Made by a program: the position numbers and the translations under genes
Shown: one piece after another, positions 16,560-25,903 of the stretch
How the letters are laid out: each line of letters begins with the position of its first letter
How positions within the stretch are numbered: the stretch's first letter is position 1
NCBI GenBank assembly: GCA_003574685.1
Contig: QOCQ01000009.1
Location: 124,001 to 188,000 of the forward strand
Source: Rhodospirillaceae bacterium SYSU D60007
GTDB taxonomy: Bacteria; Pseudomonadota; Alphaproteobacteria; Reyranellales; Reyranellaceae
DNA: 64,000 nucleotides
Direction: 5' to 3'
The notes under the pieces: generated by a model
Told to the model about the DNA's origin: nothing
The model's database searches: none
Seen by the model: only the letters and a program-made list of their open reading frames with translations

Positions 16560-17210
16560 ATGACAGGCGCAGGCGCGGAGCGCACGGTCGCTGATCGCGG
16601 ACGCGATCCTGCGTTGATCATCGTTGACATGCAGAACGATTTCGTCCGTGTGGGCGCGCCGCTGGAGGTGCCGGCGGCGCGCGACACGATCGCGGCCCAT
16701 CGCAAGCTGATCGCTGCCTTCAGGGCCGCAGGCCGCCCGGTGGTCTACACGCGCTTCATCTCGCGACCCCACGAGACGCTGCTGTGGAACTGGTCGCCAC
16801 AATGCCGTCCGCCGGTGAAGTGCTGCTGGCGCGATCACGTGCGCACCTATGGCGACTGCGAAGGGCCGCGCGCCTGCATCGACGTCATCGAGGAGCTGCG
16901 GCCGGCCGAGGGCGAGCTGGTGATCGACAAGTACGGCTACGGCGCATTCCATGACACTGATCTTGGGGAGGCACTACGGGCGCGGGGCGTGGTCTCGCTG
17001 TTCGTGACCGGCACGGTGACGCAGATCTGCGTCGAGGAGACCGCGCGCGAGGCCTTCCATCACGGTTTCCCCACCACGCTCGTAGCCGATGCGGTGTCCT
17101 CGTTTGACGAAGGCCTGCATGCCGCGGCGCTGCGCAACTTCGCGATGAAGTTCGGCTGGGTGGAAGAGTCGGATGCCGTGGTGGCGCGGCTGACCAGACT
17201 GGCGGCATGA
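16560..17210 (+). CDS. Isochorismatase-family cysteine hydrolase
   Basis: 216 residues from the ATG at 16560, preceded by GGGGAGGAAG. The catalytic triad of the family is visible: Asp23 (IIVDMQNDF), Lys124 (VIDKYGYGAF) and Cys157 (GTVTQICVEETAREAF). Such enzymes hydrolyse isochorismate, nicotinamide, N-carbamoyl compounds, biuret or similar amides. A Cys-rich stretch at about 82-106 (CRPPVKCCWRDHVRTYGDC) is unusual. It heads a run of same-strand genes with an amidohydrolase (ATGA overlap) and a Liv-type transporter, so an amide or carbamoyl compound is the likely substrate. That is inference from context. Confidence 0.88.
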   Translation: MTGAGAERTVADRGRDPALIIVDMQNDFVRVGAPLEVPAARDTIAAHRKLIAAFRAAGRPVVYTRFISRPHETLLWNWSPQCRPPVKCCWRDHVRTYGDCEGPRACIDVIEELRPAEGELVIDKYGYGAFHDTDLGEALRARGVVSLFVTGTVTQICVEETAREAFHHGFPTTLVADAVSSFDEGLHAAALRNFAMKFGWVEESDAVVARLTRLAA

Positions 17211-17221
17211 GGGAGGTCCCG

Positions 17222-18502
17222 ATGCAGACGCTGTTCGCCAACGTGCGCATCATCGACGGGTCGGGCAGCGCCGCCCGTGACGGCGAGGTGCTGGTCACCG
17301 GCAACCGGATCGAGGCGGTCAGCGAGCGGCCCGGCGGCCTGAGAGCGGCGGCCGATGCGGCGGTCATCGACGGCGGTGGCGCCACGCTGATGCCGGGGCT
17401 GGTAGAGGCACACGCTCATCCCAGCTTCGCCAACACCGCCAATCTCGAGGCGCTGGGCGACATCCCGCCCGAGGAGCACACGCTGCTGACGATGAAGCAT
17501 GTGCGCCTGCTGCTGGACCACGGCTTCACCAGCATCAGCAGCGCCGCTTCCGCCAAGCCGCGGCTGGACGTGGTGATCCGCAATGCCATCAACGCCGGTG
17601 AGATACCGGGCCCGCGCATGCTGGCCGCTTCGCCGGAGCTGACGGTGACCAGCGGGCTGGGCGATGTGAATCGCCTGCACATGCGGCGCGACACCTTCGC
17701 CGTCGTCGCCAACGGCGCCGACGAGTTCCGTGCCGTGGCCCGCATGTTCGTGCGCGAGGGCGTGGATACCCTGAAGATCAACCCCTCGGGCGACGAGTTC
17801 GTGCCCTATGCGCGGGCCCGCCATACGGTGATGACCGAGGCCGAGATCGCCGCCGTCTGCGAAGTGGCGCGCTCGCGCGAGAAGCGCGTTGCCGCCCATG
17901 CCCGCAGCGCCGAGTCGGTGAAGCTCGCGCTGCGCCACGGCGCGGAGATCATCTTTCACGCCACGCTGGCCGACGCGGAAGCGCTGGACATGCTGGAGGC
18001 GGCGAAGGACCGCATCTTCGTGGCGCCGACGGTGGGTATTACCTACGCCACCTACAAGGAGGCGGCGCAGAACGGCATCACGCTGCCCGACGACGTGCGG
18101 CGTGCGCTGGAGGTCGAGCTGGAGAGCGCCTGCGACAACATGAAGGCGCTGCAGCGCCGCGGCGTACGGGTGCTGCCCGGCGGCGACTATGGCTTTGCGT
18201 GGAATCCGATCGGGCGCAACGCGCGCGACCTGGAGCATTTCGTCAACCTGTTCGGCTTCAGCCCGATGGAGGCGATCGTCGCCGCCACGCGCATGGGCGG
18301 CGAGCTGATGATGCGCGGCGGCGAGCTGGGCCGCGTCGCGCCGGGCTTCCTCGCCGACCTGCTGCTGGTCGATGGCGATCCCTGCGCCGACATCCGCATC
18401 CTCCAGGACGCGAACCGGCTGCTGGTCATCATGAAGGACGGGCGCGTGCACAAATCGGCCGTCGCCGCAGGGCGGACGGCGCGGCCCCTGGCGGCGGAGT
18501 AG
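17222..18502 (+). CDS. Amidohydrolase-family protein (metal-dependent)
   Basis: 426 residues. I chose the ATG at 17222, which has GGGAGG a few bases upstream; an ATG at 17207 overlapping the previous stop is the alternative. It opens with LFANVRIIDGSGSAARDGEV, the beta-sandwich start of the superfamily, then the metal motif LVEAHAHPS near residue 60. VAAHARSAESVKLALRHGAE (second metal His) and HA in IIFHATLAD follow, and VLPGGDYGFAW supplies the late Asp. The end, LGRVAPGFLADLLLVDGDP, is classic for imidazolonepropionase-like amidohydrolases. It probably acts after or beside the isochorismatase-like enzyme. Confidence 0.9.
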   Translation: MQTLFANVRIIDGSGSAARDGEVLVTGNRIEAVSERPGGLRAAADAAVIDGGGATLMPGLVEAHAHPSFANTANLEALGDIPPEEHTLLTMKHVRLLLDHGFTSISSAASAKPRLDVVIRNAINAGEIPGPRMLAASPELTVTSGLGDVNRLHMRRDTFAVVANGADEFRAVARMFVREGVDTLKINPSGDEFVPYARARHTVMTEAEIAAVCEVARSREKRVAAHARSAESVKLALRHGAEIIFHATLADAEALDMLEAAKDRIFVAPTVGITYATYKEAAQNGITLPDDVRRALEVELESACDNMKALQRRGVRVLPGGDYGFAWNPIGRNARDLEHFVNLFGFSPMEAIVAATRMGGELMMRGGELGRVAPGFLADLLLVDGDPCADIRILQDANRLLVIMKDGRVHKSAVAAGRTARPLAAE

Positions 18503-18603
18503 CAGGGACGTTCCCGGCGGCGGCTTGACTTGCCGTTGCAAGGCCGTTCATGCTTTCCAGCGAAGAAAAGGCGGCCCCGTGCACGCCCGTGGGAGGAACA
18601 ATC

Positions 18604-19797
18604 ATGTATCGCCGATCGCTGCTTGTTGGTGCGTCCTCGCTTGCCCTCGCCGGATCCAGGGCTGCCCAGGCCCAGGGCGTGATCAAGGTCGGGTTTCCCA
18701 TGATCCTCTCGGGTCCCGGCGCCCTGTTCGGCGAGCCGGCGATGAAGGGCGCCCAGATGTTCGTCGAGGAGATCAATGCCAAGGGCGGCGTGCTCGGGCG
18801 CAAGATTGAGCTCATCCCGCGCGATACCAAGGGCAATGCCGACGAGGCCGTGCGGCAGGCGCGGGACCTGATCCTGCGCGATGAGGTGCAGTTCATTGTC
18901 GGCACGCTGACATCGGCAGAGGGGCCGGCCGTGTCCACCATCGCGAAGGAGAACAAGATCGTCTTCATCGCGCCGATTCCCAAGACCGACCAGCTCACGG
19001 CGCCGGCCAACCTGCATCCCTACGTCTTCCGCTCTTCCTCGAATACGACCATCGAGGGGCGCACCGCGGCCGAGATCGTGGCCAAGTGGCCGGTCACGAA
19101 AATCGGCACGATCGCGCCCGACTATGCCTACGGGCAGGACGTGACCAAGGCCTTCGTCGAGCACCTGAAGAAGATCAAATCGTCGGTCGAGATCGTCGAT
19201 CAGCAATGGCCGAAGCTGGGCGAGGCGGACTACACGCCGTTCATCAACGCCCAACTCGGCAAGAAGCCGGAGGCGGTGTTCTCCGCGCTTTGGGGCGGAC
19301 ACTTCGTGACGTTCGCCAAGCAGGCGAAGCCGCTGGGCTACTTCAAGGCGCTGAACAACAACCTGATCGGCGTCGGCGAGGCCGGCTCGATCGAATCGAC
19401 CAAATCGATGGGCGCCGACTATCCGGTCGGCATCTGGGGCAATACCTACGATGTCTTCAACTGGCCGGACGCGCCGCCGGCGCACAAGGACTACATCACG
19501 CGCCTGAAGAAATACACCAACCAGGAGCATCCCTCATCGTGGCCGATCACCGGCTATATCGGTATGCAGTTCCTCACGGATGCCATTGCCAAGGCGAAAA
19601 GCCTCGACTCCGACAAGGTGTCGGCGGCGCTGAAGGGGCTCACCATTGACTGCCCATTGGGCAGCATGACCATGCGCGCCAAGGACCAGCAGGCCAATCA
19701 CGGCCAGTTCTGGGGCCGCACGAAGATGGATCCGAAGTATCCCTTCGCGATCCTGGAAAACGTGACCCGCATCGATCCCGAGCCGTTCATGGGCTGA
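18604..19797 (+). CDS. ABC transporter substrate-binding protein, LivK type
   Basis: 397 residues, ATG at 18604 after GTGGGAGGAACA. A leader (MYRRSLLVGASSLALAGSRA) ends at AQA near residue 22. The mature chain begins VIKVGFPMILSGPGALFGEP, then INAKGGVLGRKIELIPRDTK and VQFIVGTLTSAEGPAVSTIA, all typical of branched-chain amino-acid or amide (UrtA/FmdD-like) binding proteins. The YTNQEHPSSWPITGYIGMQF stretch belongs to lobe closure. It is followed by two Liv permeases and two ATPases, so the importer is complete. The ligand probably matches the hydrolases upstream. Confidence 0.92.
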   Translation: MYRRSLLVGASSLALAGSRAAQAQGVIKVGFPMILSGPGALFGEPAMKGAQMFVEEINAKGGVLGRKIELIPRDTKGNADEAVRQARDLILRDEVQFIVGTLTSAEGPAVSTIAKENKIVFIAPIPKTDQLTAPANLHPYVFRSSSNTTIEGRTAAEIVAKWPVTKIGTIAPDYAYGQDVTKAFVEHLKKIKSSVEIVDQQWPKLGEADYTPFINAQLGKKPEAVFSALWGGHFVTFAKQAKPLGYFKALNNNLIGVGEAGSIESTKSMGADYPVGIWGNTYDVFNWPDAPPAHKDYITRLKKYTNQEHPSSWPITGYIGMQFLTDAIAKAKSLDSDKVSAALKGLTIDCPLGSMTMRAKDQQANHGQFWGRTKMDPKYPFAILENVTRIDPEPFMG

Positions 19798-19841
19798 TGG
19801 TGTTGGCCGCCGGCCCAATCTTGTTGCCGCGAGGCCGCGAA

Positions 19842-19894
19842 GCCCCTCATCCGCCCTTCGGGCACCTTCTCCCCGCCTTCGCGGGGAGAAGGGC
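19842..19894. repeat. Variant palindromic repeat (half-element type)
   Basis: GCCCCTCATCCGCCCTTCGG then CACCTTCTCCCCGCCTTCGCGGGGAGAAGG. The 28-bp hairpin at 19865-19892 is perfect apart from its loop. The CGCCCTTCGGGCACCTTC part is shared with the large composite repeat, but the GC-rich hairpin differs. It sits between the binding-protein and first permease genes, where it could reduce read-through or protect the upstream mRNA, a common arrangement that yields more binding protein than permease. Confidence 0.75.
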
Positions 19895-19918
19895 TGAATA
19901 GCAGGCGAACTGATCTCC

Positions 19919-20806
19919 ATGCCCGAGCCTTCGTTTCTGTTCGGCCAGTTTCTGGGCGGACTTACGGCCGCGATGTTTCTGTTCACCATCGGGGCCGGCC
20001 TGTCGCTGATCTTCGGCGTGCTGCGCGTCCTTAACTTTGCGCATGGCTCCTTCTACATGTTCGGCGCCTATATCGCCTGGCAGGTCATGACCTGGCTGGG
20101 GCCGGGCACCGAATATTTCTGGCTGGCGGCGCTGGGTGCAGCGACCGGCGTGGCCGTGCTCGGCGTTGTCATCGAACGCCTGTTGCTGAGGCATCTCTAC
20201 GGGCGCGAGGAGCTCTACCAGCTTCTCTTTACCTACGCGCTGGTGCTGATCCTCGCCGACAGCGTCAAGATCATCTGGGGTACGGGGCAGCTTTCCGCCT
20301 CGCGTCCGCCCAGCATGACGGGCGCGGTGCAGATCTTCGGCACCACGGTGCCGTACTACAACCTCTTCATCATGCTGCTGGGACCCGCCATTGCCCTTGG
20401 GTTGTGGCTGCTGATGCACCGCACGCGCCTGGGGCGGATGATCCGGGCGGCGGTGATGGACCGCGAGATGCTGGAGGCCCTGGGCGCCAATGTCGGTGTG
20501 CTCTACACGGTCATGTTCGCCGTCGGCGCATTTCTCGCCGGCCTGGGCGGCGCGCTGGTGACGCCGGTCAAGAGCATCGTGCCCGGCATGGACGTGGAGG
20601 TGATCGTCGAGGTCTTCATCATCGTGGTGATCGGCGGGCTGGGCTCGCTGTGGGGCACGTTCCTCGGCGCCGTCGTGTTCGGCCAGGTGCTCGCCTTCGG
20701 CATCCTCATCATGCCGCGCTTTTCGATCTTCGCCGTCTTTGCCCTGATGGCGATCATCCTGATCGTCCGGCCGTGGGGCCTGCTCGGAAAGCCGCTGTCG
20801 CGATGA
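19919..20806 (+). CDS. Branched-chain amino-acid-type ABC permease, LivH-like
   Basis: 295 residues, about eight membrane segments. FGVLRVLNFAHGSFYMFGAY near residues 33-52 is the LivH signature. The loop RAAVMDREMLEALGANVGVL is the ATPase-coupling region, and VEVFIIVVIGGLGSLWGTFL follows. The end IAVFALMAIILIVRPWGLLG matches the family. The last codons overlap the start of the LivM-like gene by 4 bp (ATGA). Confidence 0.94.
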   Translation: MPEPSFLFGQFLGGLTAAMFLFTIGAGLSLIFGVLRVLNFAHGSFYMFGAYIAWQVMTWLGPGTEYFWLAALGAATGVAVLGVVIERLLLRHLYGREELYQLLFTYALVLILADSVKIIWGTGQLSASRPPSMTGAVQIFGTTVPYYNLFIMLLGPAIALGLWLLMHRTRLGRMIRAAVMDREMLEALGANVGVLYTVMFAVGAFLAGLGGALVTPVKSIVPGMDVEVIVEVFIIVVIGGLGSLWGTFLGAVVFGQVLAFGILIMPRFSIFAVFALMAIILIVRPWGLLGKPLSR

Positions 20807-21762
20807 GCCGCCGCCCTGTCCCCTGGGTCCTGGTGCTGTTCCTGGTCCTGCTGTGTATTCCGTGGCTGGGATCGCGCCTCTACACCTTCATCGCCACCGA
20901 CATCGCGATCCTCGCGCTGTTCGCGCTCAGCCTGAACCTGCTGCTGGGCTACACCGGGCTGGTGTCGTTCGGCCATGCCGCCTATTTCGGCATCGGCGCC
21001 TATACCACCGCCATCCTGATGAAGACGTATGGCGTGCCGTTCGTGGTGGCCTTTCCGGCAGCGGGCATCGTGGCGGCAGGTTTTGCGCTGGTATTCGGCT
21101 TCTTTTGCGTGCGGCTGACGAAGATCTACTTCGCCATGCTGACGCTCGCCTTCGCGCAGATCGTCTGGGCCATCTGCTTCAAGTGGAACGACGTCACCGG
21201 CGGCGAGCAGGGCATGCCCAACGTGCCCTATCCCGACCTCGGCTGGATGTCGGCCATACCCGGCCTTGGCAGCCTCCGTTCGGGTGATCACTTCTATCTG
21301 CTGGTGCTGGCGCTCGTGGCCGTGGCCATCGCCGCCTTGCGCCGCATCGTCGCCTCGCCCTATGGCCGCATGCTGAGCGTGATCCGGGAGAATCCCGAGC
21401 GCGCGGAGTTCATCGGCATCAACGTGCGGCTTTATCAGCTCTCGGCCTTTGTCGTGGCCGGATTCTTCGCCGGGCTGGCCGGCGGGCTGTTCGGAATCTT
21501 CAACCGCGGCGTGTTCCCGGACTTCGCCTACTGGACCAAGTCGGCCGAGGTGCTGATCATGACCATCCTGGGCGGCATGGGCCATTTCTGGGGACCGGCG
21601 GTCGGCGCCATGGTGCTGACCCTGCTGAACCAGCAGATCACCTCGTACACCGAGTACTGGCCGCTGATCCTGGGCATTATCCTGATCGTGCTGCTGTTCG
21701 GCTTCCGCGGCGGCATCGTCGGCGCCGTGGTGGCGCTGAACCGCCGGCTGCGGGGGCGCTGA
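20803..21762 (+). CDS. Branched-chain amino-acid-type ABC permease, LivM-like
   Basis: 319 residues from the ATG at 20803, which overlaps the livH-like stop. LSLNLLLGYTGLVSFGHAAY and FGIGAYTTAIL are the LivM signature near residues 43-70. SPYGRMLSVIRENPERAEFI then GINVRLYQLSAFVVAGFFAG is the coupling region, and LIMTILGGMGHFWGPAVGA closes the transport domain. It forms the membrane pore with the LivH-like protein. The ATPase gene starts 1 bp after its stop. Confidence 0.94.
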   Translation: MSRRPVPWVLVLFLVLLCIPWLGSRLYTFIATDIAILALFALSLNLLLGYTGLVSFGHAAYFGIGAYTTAILMKTYGVPFVVAFPAAGIVAAGFALVFGFFCVRLTKIYFAMLTLAFAQIVWAICFKWNDVTGGEQGMPNVPYPDLGWMSAIPGLGSLRSGDHFYLLVLALVAVAIAALRRIVASPYGRMLSVIRENPERAEFIGINVRLYQLSAFVVAGFFAGLAGGLFGIFNRGVFPDFAYWTKSAEVLIMTILGGMGHFWGPAVGAMVLTLLNQQITSYTEYWPLILGIILIVLLFGFRGGIVGAVVALNRRLRGR

Positions 21763-21763
21763 C

Positions 21764-22501
21764 ATGCTGGAGGTCCAGGACCTGCACAAGCGCTTCGGCG
21801 GCTTCGCGGCCGTGTCGGGTGTCAGCTTCAAACTGGAGAAGGGCACCATCATGGCCATCATCGGCCCCAACGGTGCCGGCAAGTCGACGCTCTTCAACCT
21901 GATCACCGGCCATGTCGAACCCACCGCCGGACGTGTGCTGCTGGCGGGGCGCGAGATCACCGGCGCGCCGCCGCACGAGATCTGCCGGCTGGGCGTGGGC
22001 CGCTCGTTCCAGCGCACCAACATCTTTCCCAATCTGACGGTCTTCGAATGCGTGCAGGCGGCGGTGCTCGCCCATCACGGCAAGGGGCGGAACTTCTGGT
22101 TGCGCGCCGATCAGCTCTATCGCGAGCAGACGGAGGCACTGCTGGCCTCGCTCGGCCTTGCCGACAAGGCCAATAGCCTTGCCGGCGAGCTCTCGCACGG
22201 CAACCAGAAGCAGATCGAGCTGGGCATTGCGCTCGCCAGCGATCCCGACATCCTGCTGCTCGACGAGCCGACGGCCGGCATGTCGTCCGGGGAAACGCAC
22301 GAGACGATCGCGCTGATCGCCCGCATCGCTGCAGAGCGCGGCCTGACGCTGCTGTTCACCGAGCACGACATGGAGGTAGTGTTCTCCATTGCCGCCCACA
22401 TCGCCGTGCTGCACCAGGGACGGCTGATCGCGGAAGGCACGCCGGACGAAATGCGGCGCGATCCGGAAGTGCGGCGCGTCTATCTCGGGGAGCGGTCATG
22501 A
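21764..22501 (+). CDS. ABC transporter ATP-binding protein, LivG-like
   Basis: 245 residues. Walker A is at 34-41 (GPNGAGKS), followed by the LivG-typical GVGRSFQRTNIFPNLTVFE (Q-loop). The signature is modified to ELSHGNQKQIELGIAL, and Walker B is DILLLDEPTAGMS with the switch His in LLFTEHDMEVV. GERS at the end matches LivG-type ATPases. It hydrolyses ATP to drive the Liv-type pore. Its stop overlaps the LivF-like start by 4 bp. Confidence 0.94.
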   Translation: MLEVQDLHKRFGGFAAVSGVSFKLEKGTIMAIIGPNGAGKSTLFNLITGHVEPTAGRVLLAGREITGAPPHEICRLGVGRSFQRTNIFPNLTVFECVQAAVLAHHGKGRNFWLRADQLYREQTEALLASLGLADKANSLAGELSHGNQKQIELGIALASDPDILLLDEPTAGMSSGETHETIALIARIAAERGLTLLFTEHDMEVVFSIAAHIAVLHQGRLIAEGTPDEMRRDPEVRRVYLGERS

Positions 22502-23205
22502 GCGCGCTGCTCGAGCTGCACGACGTCCATACCGCCTACGGCCTGTCGCGCGTTCTCTTTGGTGTCTCGCTCCAGGTCGCTGCCGGCGAATGCGTCTGCC
22601 TGCTGGGCCGCAACGGCGTGGGCAAGACGACCACCATACGGTCGATCATGGGTTTGACCCGGCCGAGCTCCGGGCACGTCCTGTGGAAGGGGCGGGATAT
22701 CGCCGGCTGGCCGCCGCACCGGATCGCGCGCGCGGGCATCGGCTTTGTACCCGAGGATCGGCGTGTCTTTGCCGAGCTCAGCGTATGGGAGAACCTCGAC
22801 GTTGCGCAGCGCGCCTGCGAGCGCAGCGGCCCGTGGACGATTGCGCGCGTGTACGAGGTGTTCCCCAAGCTGCAGGAGCTGGCGAAGCGGCAGGCGGGCT
22901 TCCTGTCGGGCGGCGAGCAGCAGATGCTGACCATCGGCCGCACGCTGATGTGCAACCCCGAGCTGCTGCTGCTGGATGAACCCTCGGAAGGACTGGCGCC
23001 GATGGTGGTTGACCGGCTCCTTGAGCAGGTCGCGGCGCTGAAGGACCAGGGGCTCACCATTCTGCTGGCGGAGCAGGGTGTCGAGTTCTCGCTGCGGATC
23101 GCCGACCGCGTCTACGTGCTGGAGAAGGGTACCGTCCGCCATTCCGGGCCGGCCGCCGAGCTGCGCGAGGACGAGGCCCTGCGCCAGCGGCTGCTGGCGC
23201 TGTAA
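22498..23205 (+). CDS. ABC transporter ATP-binding protein, LivF-like
   Basis: 235 residues. Walker A GRNGVGKT is near 37-44, then TIRSIMGLTRPSSGHVLWKG and the LivF motif IGFVPEDRRVFAELSVWENL. The signature is FLSGGEQQMLTIGRTL and Walker B ELLLLDEPSEGLAP. It pairs with the LivG-like ATPase as a heterodimer. The RRVF wording and family features also fit UrtE-type ATPases, so urea or short amides remain possible ligands. The SMP-30 gene starts 15 bp later. Confidence 0.94.
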   Translation: MSALLELHDVHTAYGLSRVLFGVSLQVAAGECVCLLGRNGVGKTTTIRSIMGLTRPSSGHVLWKGRDIAGWPPHRIARAGIGFVPEDRRVFAELSVWENLDVAQRACERSGPWTIARVYEVFPKLQELAKRQAGFLSGGEQQMLTIGRTLMCNPELLLLDEPSEGLAPMVVDRLLEQVAALKDQGLTILLAEQGVEFSLRIADRVYVLEKGTVRHSGPAAELREDEALRQRLLAL

Positions 23206-23220
23206 GGGAGGAGAGCGGCC

Positions 23221-24102
23221 ATGAGCGTCGAGATTCGCGATCCCCGCTTCACCGCCGTAGTGGGTGAGGCGGTGCAGTTCGAGCAACTGGGTACCGGCTT
23301 CATGTTCACCGAGGGTCCGCTCTGGCATCCCGGGGAATCGTATCTGCTGTTCAGCGACATGCCGGGCGACCATCTGCGCCGCTGGAGCAGCAGCGGCGGC
23401 GTGCAGACTTTCCGCAAGCCCAGCAACATGTCCAACGGCCTGGCATGGGACAACGAGGGGCGGCTGCTGGCCTGCGAGCACGCCAGCAGCCAGGTGACGC
23501 GTACCGAAGCCGACGGGCGCATCACCGTGATCGCCAGCCACTACCAAGGCAAGGAGCTCAACAGCCCCAACGACATCGTGGTCAGGCGCGATGGCGCCAT
23601 CTACTTCACGGATCCGACGTTCGGGCGGATGGAGTATTACGGGCGCAAGCGCGACTGCGAGTTGTCGTTTCGGGGCGTCTATCGGGTCGATCCGAACACC
23701 GGCGCGCTGACACTGCTGGCCGACGACTTCGCACAGCCCAACGGTCTCTGCTTTTCGGCCGACGAGCAGCGCCTGTTCGTGAACGACACGGAGCGCGGCC
23801 ATATCCGGGTGTTCGATATACGGCCGGACGGATCGCTCGGGAATGGGCGTGTGTGGGCCGAACCGAAAGGCGAGGGGCGCGGCGCACCCGATGGCATGAA
23901 GATCGACAGCGGCGGCAATCTCTATTGCTGCGGCCCGGGCGGCATTCACGTCTTCGCCGAGGATGCCACGTGCCTGGGCGTGATCCGTACGCCGGAAGTC
24001 GCCGCCAATTTCTGCTGGGGCGATGCCGACCTGCGGAGCCTGTTTATCACCGCCTCAACCTCCCTCTACCGCATCCGCCTCAAGACTCCTGGCCGCGCGT
24101 AG
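23221..24102 (+). CDS. SMP-30/gluconolactonase/LRE family protein
   Basis: 293 residues forming a six-bladed propeller. The metal ligands are recognisable: Glu in FMFTEGPLWHPG (near 36), Asn in LNSPNDIVVRRDGAIYFTDP and Asp in RGAPDGMKIDSGGNLYC. GLCFSADEQRLFVNDTERGH lies between them. Family members open lactone rings of sugars or other acids. It ends the run of genes that starts at 16560, 15 bp after the LivF-like gene, suggesting that the degraded compound passes through a lactone. No signal peptide is visible. Confidence 0.9.
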   Translation: MSVEIRDPRFTAVVGEAVQFEQLGTGFMFTEGPLWHPGESYLLFSDMPGDHLRRWSSSGGVQTFRKPSNMSNGLAWDNEGRLLACEHASSQVTRTEADGRITVIASHYQGKELNSPNDIVVRRDGAIYFTDPTFGRMEYYGRKRDCELSFRGVYRVDPNTGALTLLADDFAQPNGLCFSADEQRLFVNDTERGHIRVFDIRPDGSLGNGRVWAEPKGEGRGAPDGMKIDSGGNLYCCGPGGIHVFAEDATCLGVIRTPEVAANFCWGDADLRSLFITASTSLYRIRLKTPGRA

Positions 24103-24109
24103 TTTTTTT

Positions 24110-24235
24110 CCTTCCCCCGGAGGGGGAAGGTGCCCCGCAGGGGCGGAAGGGGGATGGTGCAACACCTGCGGCGTCGTGCTGGTTGCGGCATCCCCCTTCC
24201 GGCGCTGCGCGCCACCTTCCCCCTCCGGGGGAAGG
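24110..24235. repeat. Composite palindromic intergenic repeat, copy 4
   Basis: 126 bp directly after the SMP-30 stop, preceded by a run of seven T. Both terminal hairpins are intact. It separates two convergent genes, so a shared transcription end is likely. The core has the copy 2/3 orientation. Confidence 0.87.
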
Positions 24236-24247
24236 TCTTAAACAGGG

Positions 24248-25735
24248 TCAGTGGCCGCGGAAGGCGTAGCGGACGGCGGGGCGTTCGGCTTCGATCCTGA
24301 TGAACCAGATGAGGAGCGCGGCGATCGCCTTCACGGCGACCGGCAGGACGATATAGACCACGATCAGCGCCGTTGTGTCGAACCGGCCGGCGCCGGGATT
24401 GAAGCCAAGCCATGCCGCCACCGGCAGCGAGCAGGCCGCGCCAATGGCGGTGGCGAGCTTGGTGGCGAGCGCCCACAAGCCGAAATAGGCACCGGTTTCA
24501 CCCCTGGTATCGGCGCCTTCCTGCGCATTGATGATGTCTGCCAGGATCGAGGGCGGCAGGCCGTAATCGGCGCCCAGGCCAAGGCCGATCACGGCCGACA
24601 GCGCCACGAAGAGCCAGATGTCGCTGGGGCCGAGGAACACCGCCAGCATCAGCGCCACCGCCGTGAGGACCATCCCGACAAACCAGGCGGTGGCCTTGCT
24701 GGTACTGCGCGAGAGGATGAGCCACAGCGGCACGCTGGCGGCGCCGGCGATGAAATAGGCGAGCAGCACGATGCCGGCGTCGGTCTTCGAACCCTTCAGC
24801 ACGTGCTCGATGTAGAAAAGCATGACGCTGACGGCGATGCCCAGCGCTGAACCGTTGACTACGAACACCAGAAGCAGACGGCGGAACAGCGGATTTTTCA
24901 GCGGCGCCATGAAGTCATGGAAGATCGAGCGTCTGGCCTTGCGGACGACGACGCCATGCACGCTCGGCGGGGAGCGCAGCAGGGCCGGCAGCGCCGCCAG
25001 TACGGCGATGCCGATGAACAGCACGCCGAAGAGCCCGTAGCCGTGGATCTCGGCCTGATGCTCCGCGACCTTGAGTTGCGCCTGGGCCAGCGCCATGGCT
25101 GTCGGGTCGCTGAGCGTGGTGGCGGCCAGCAGCGCCGCCCGGGCCTCTTGGGCGGCAAGCCGCGTGTCGGCGAAGAAGCCGGTCGAGGTGAACACGGCGG
25201 GCAGGACCACGGCAAGGGTCATCCCGGTGAGCCCGAACACCTCGCGGCCCACGGTCACGCGCGTGCGTTCGTTGTAGTCGTCGCTGAGTTCTGCACCGTG
25301 CGCGTGATAGCTGATCGAGGTTCCGGAATAACCCAGGTGCACAAGCACCAGGGCCACAATGAGCCACACTTGCAGGCCGGTTTTGCCCAGGACGCCTGTT
25401 GGCGGGTAGAACAAGGCCGCAAAACCGCCGACCAGCAGCGGCATCATCAGCGCCACCAGCAGCAGCCGCCCGTTACGGCGTGCCGTCATGCGGTCGCTGA
25501 TGAAGCCGATCACGGGATCCTGAAGGGCGTCGATCACCCGCGTGATCAGCAGGAACAGCCCCAGCGAGGCCAGCGACAGGCCCAGCGTCTCGCCATAGAA
25601 CTTCGGAACGTTGAGCACCACCGGCAGCGCCGCCATCGCCAGCGGGAGCTGCAATGTCGAATACGCGACCAGGCGGCCAAACGGTATCTTCACCTGGCGC
25701 GCGGTCTGCAGCACGCCGGACGGGGGAGGATGCAA
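24248..25735 (-). CDS. MFS transporter of the GPH (MelB-like) type
   Basis: 495 residues, 12 membrane segments. The N-terminal domain has LLITRVIDALQDPVIGFISD followed by RMTARRNGRLLLVALMMPLL, the hallmark of glycoside-pentoside-hexuronide carriers. A longer-than-usual loop between helices 5 and 6 (about 175-215) is Ala/Gln-rich. GLGADYGLPPSILADIINAQ is the matching motif of the second half. The substrate is probably a sugar or sugar-acid conjugate carried with a cation. It is convergent to the SMP-30 gene and divergent from the LuxR-type regulator, which may control it. Confidence 0.88.
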   Translation of the reverse strand: MHPPPSGVLQTARQVKIPFGRLVAYSTLQLPLAMAALPVVLNVPKFYGETLGLSLASLGLFLLITRVIDALQDPVIGFISDRMTARRNGRLLLVALMMPLLVGGFAALFYPPTGVLGKTGLQVWLIVALVLVHLGYSGTSISYHAHGAELSDDYNERTRVTVGREVFGLTGMTLAVVLPAVFTSTGFFADTRLAAQEARAALLAATTLSDPTAMALAQAQLKVAEHQAEIHGYGLFGVLFIGIAVLAALPALLRSPPSVHGVVVRKARRSIFHDFMAPLKNPLFRRLLLVFVVNGSALGIAVSVMLFYIEHVLKGSKTDAGIVLLAYFIAGAASVPLWLILSRSTSKATAWFVGMVLTAVALMLAVFLGPSDIWLFVALSAVIGLGLGADYGLPPSILADIINAQEGADTRGETGAYFGLWALATKLATAIGAACSLPVAAWLGFNPGAGRFDTTALIVVYIVLPVAVKAIAALLIWFIRIEAERPAVRYAFRGH

Positions 25736-25903
25736 GTGGGCCTTCCTGCTCGGGCAATTCGTCTTTCAGGGCAAGGGATATGTGCATTCGGGTGCCCTTG
25801 GCAATGGCGAAACAGTCCGGCCCGCGACGCTTCGGTTTCGCCCGGCCAGCCCGTCGGGTAAGGTCCGCATCGGCGCCTGTCCGAGGGGGAGGCACGTCCT
25901 GCC

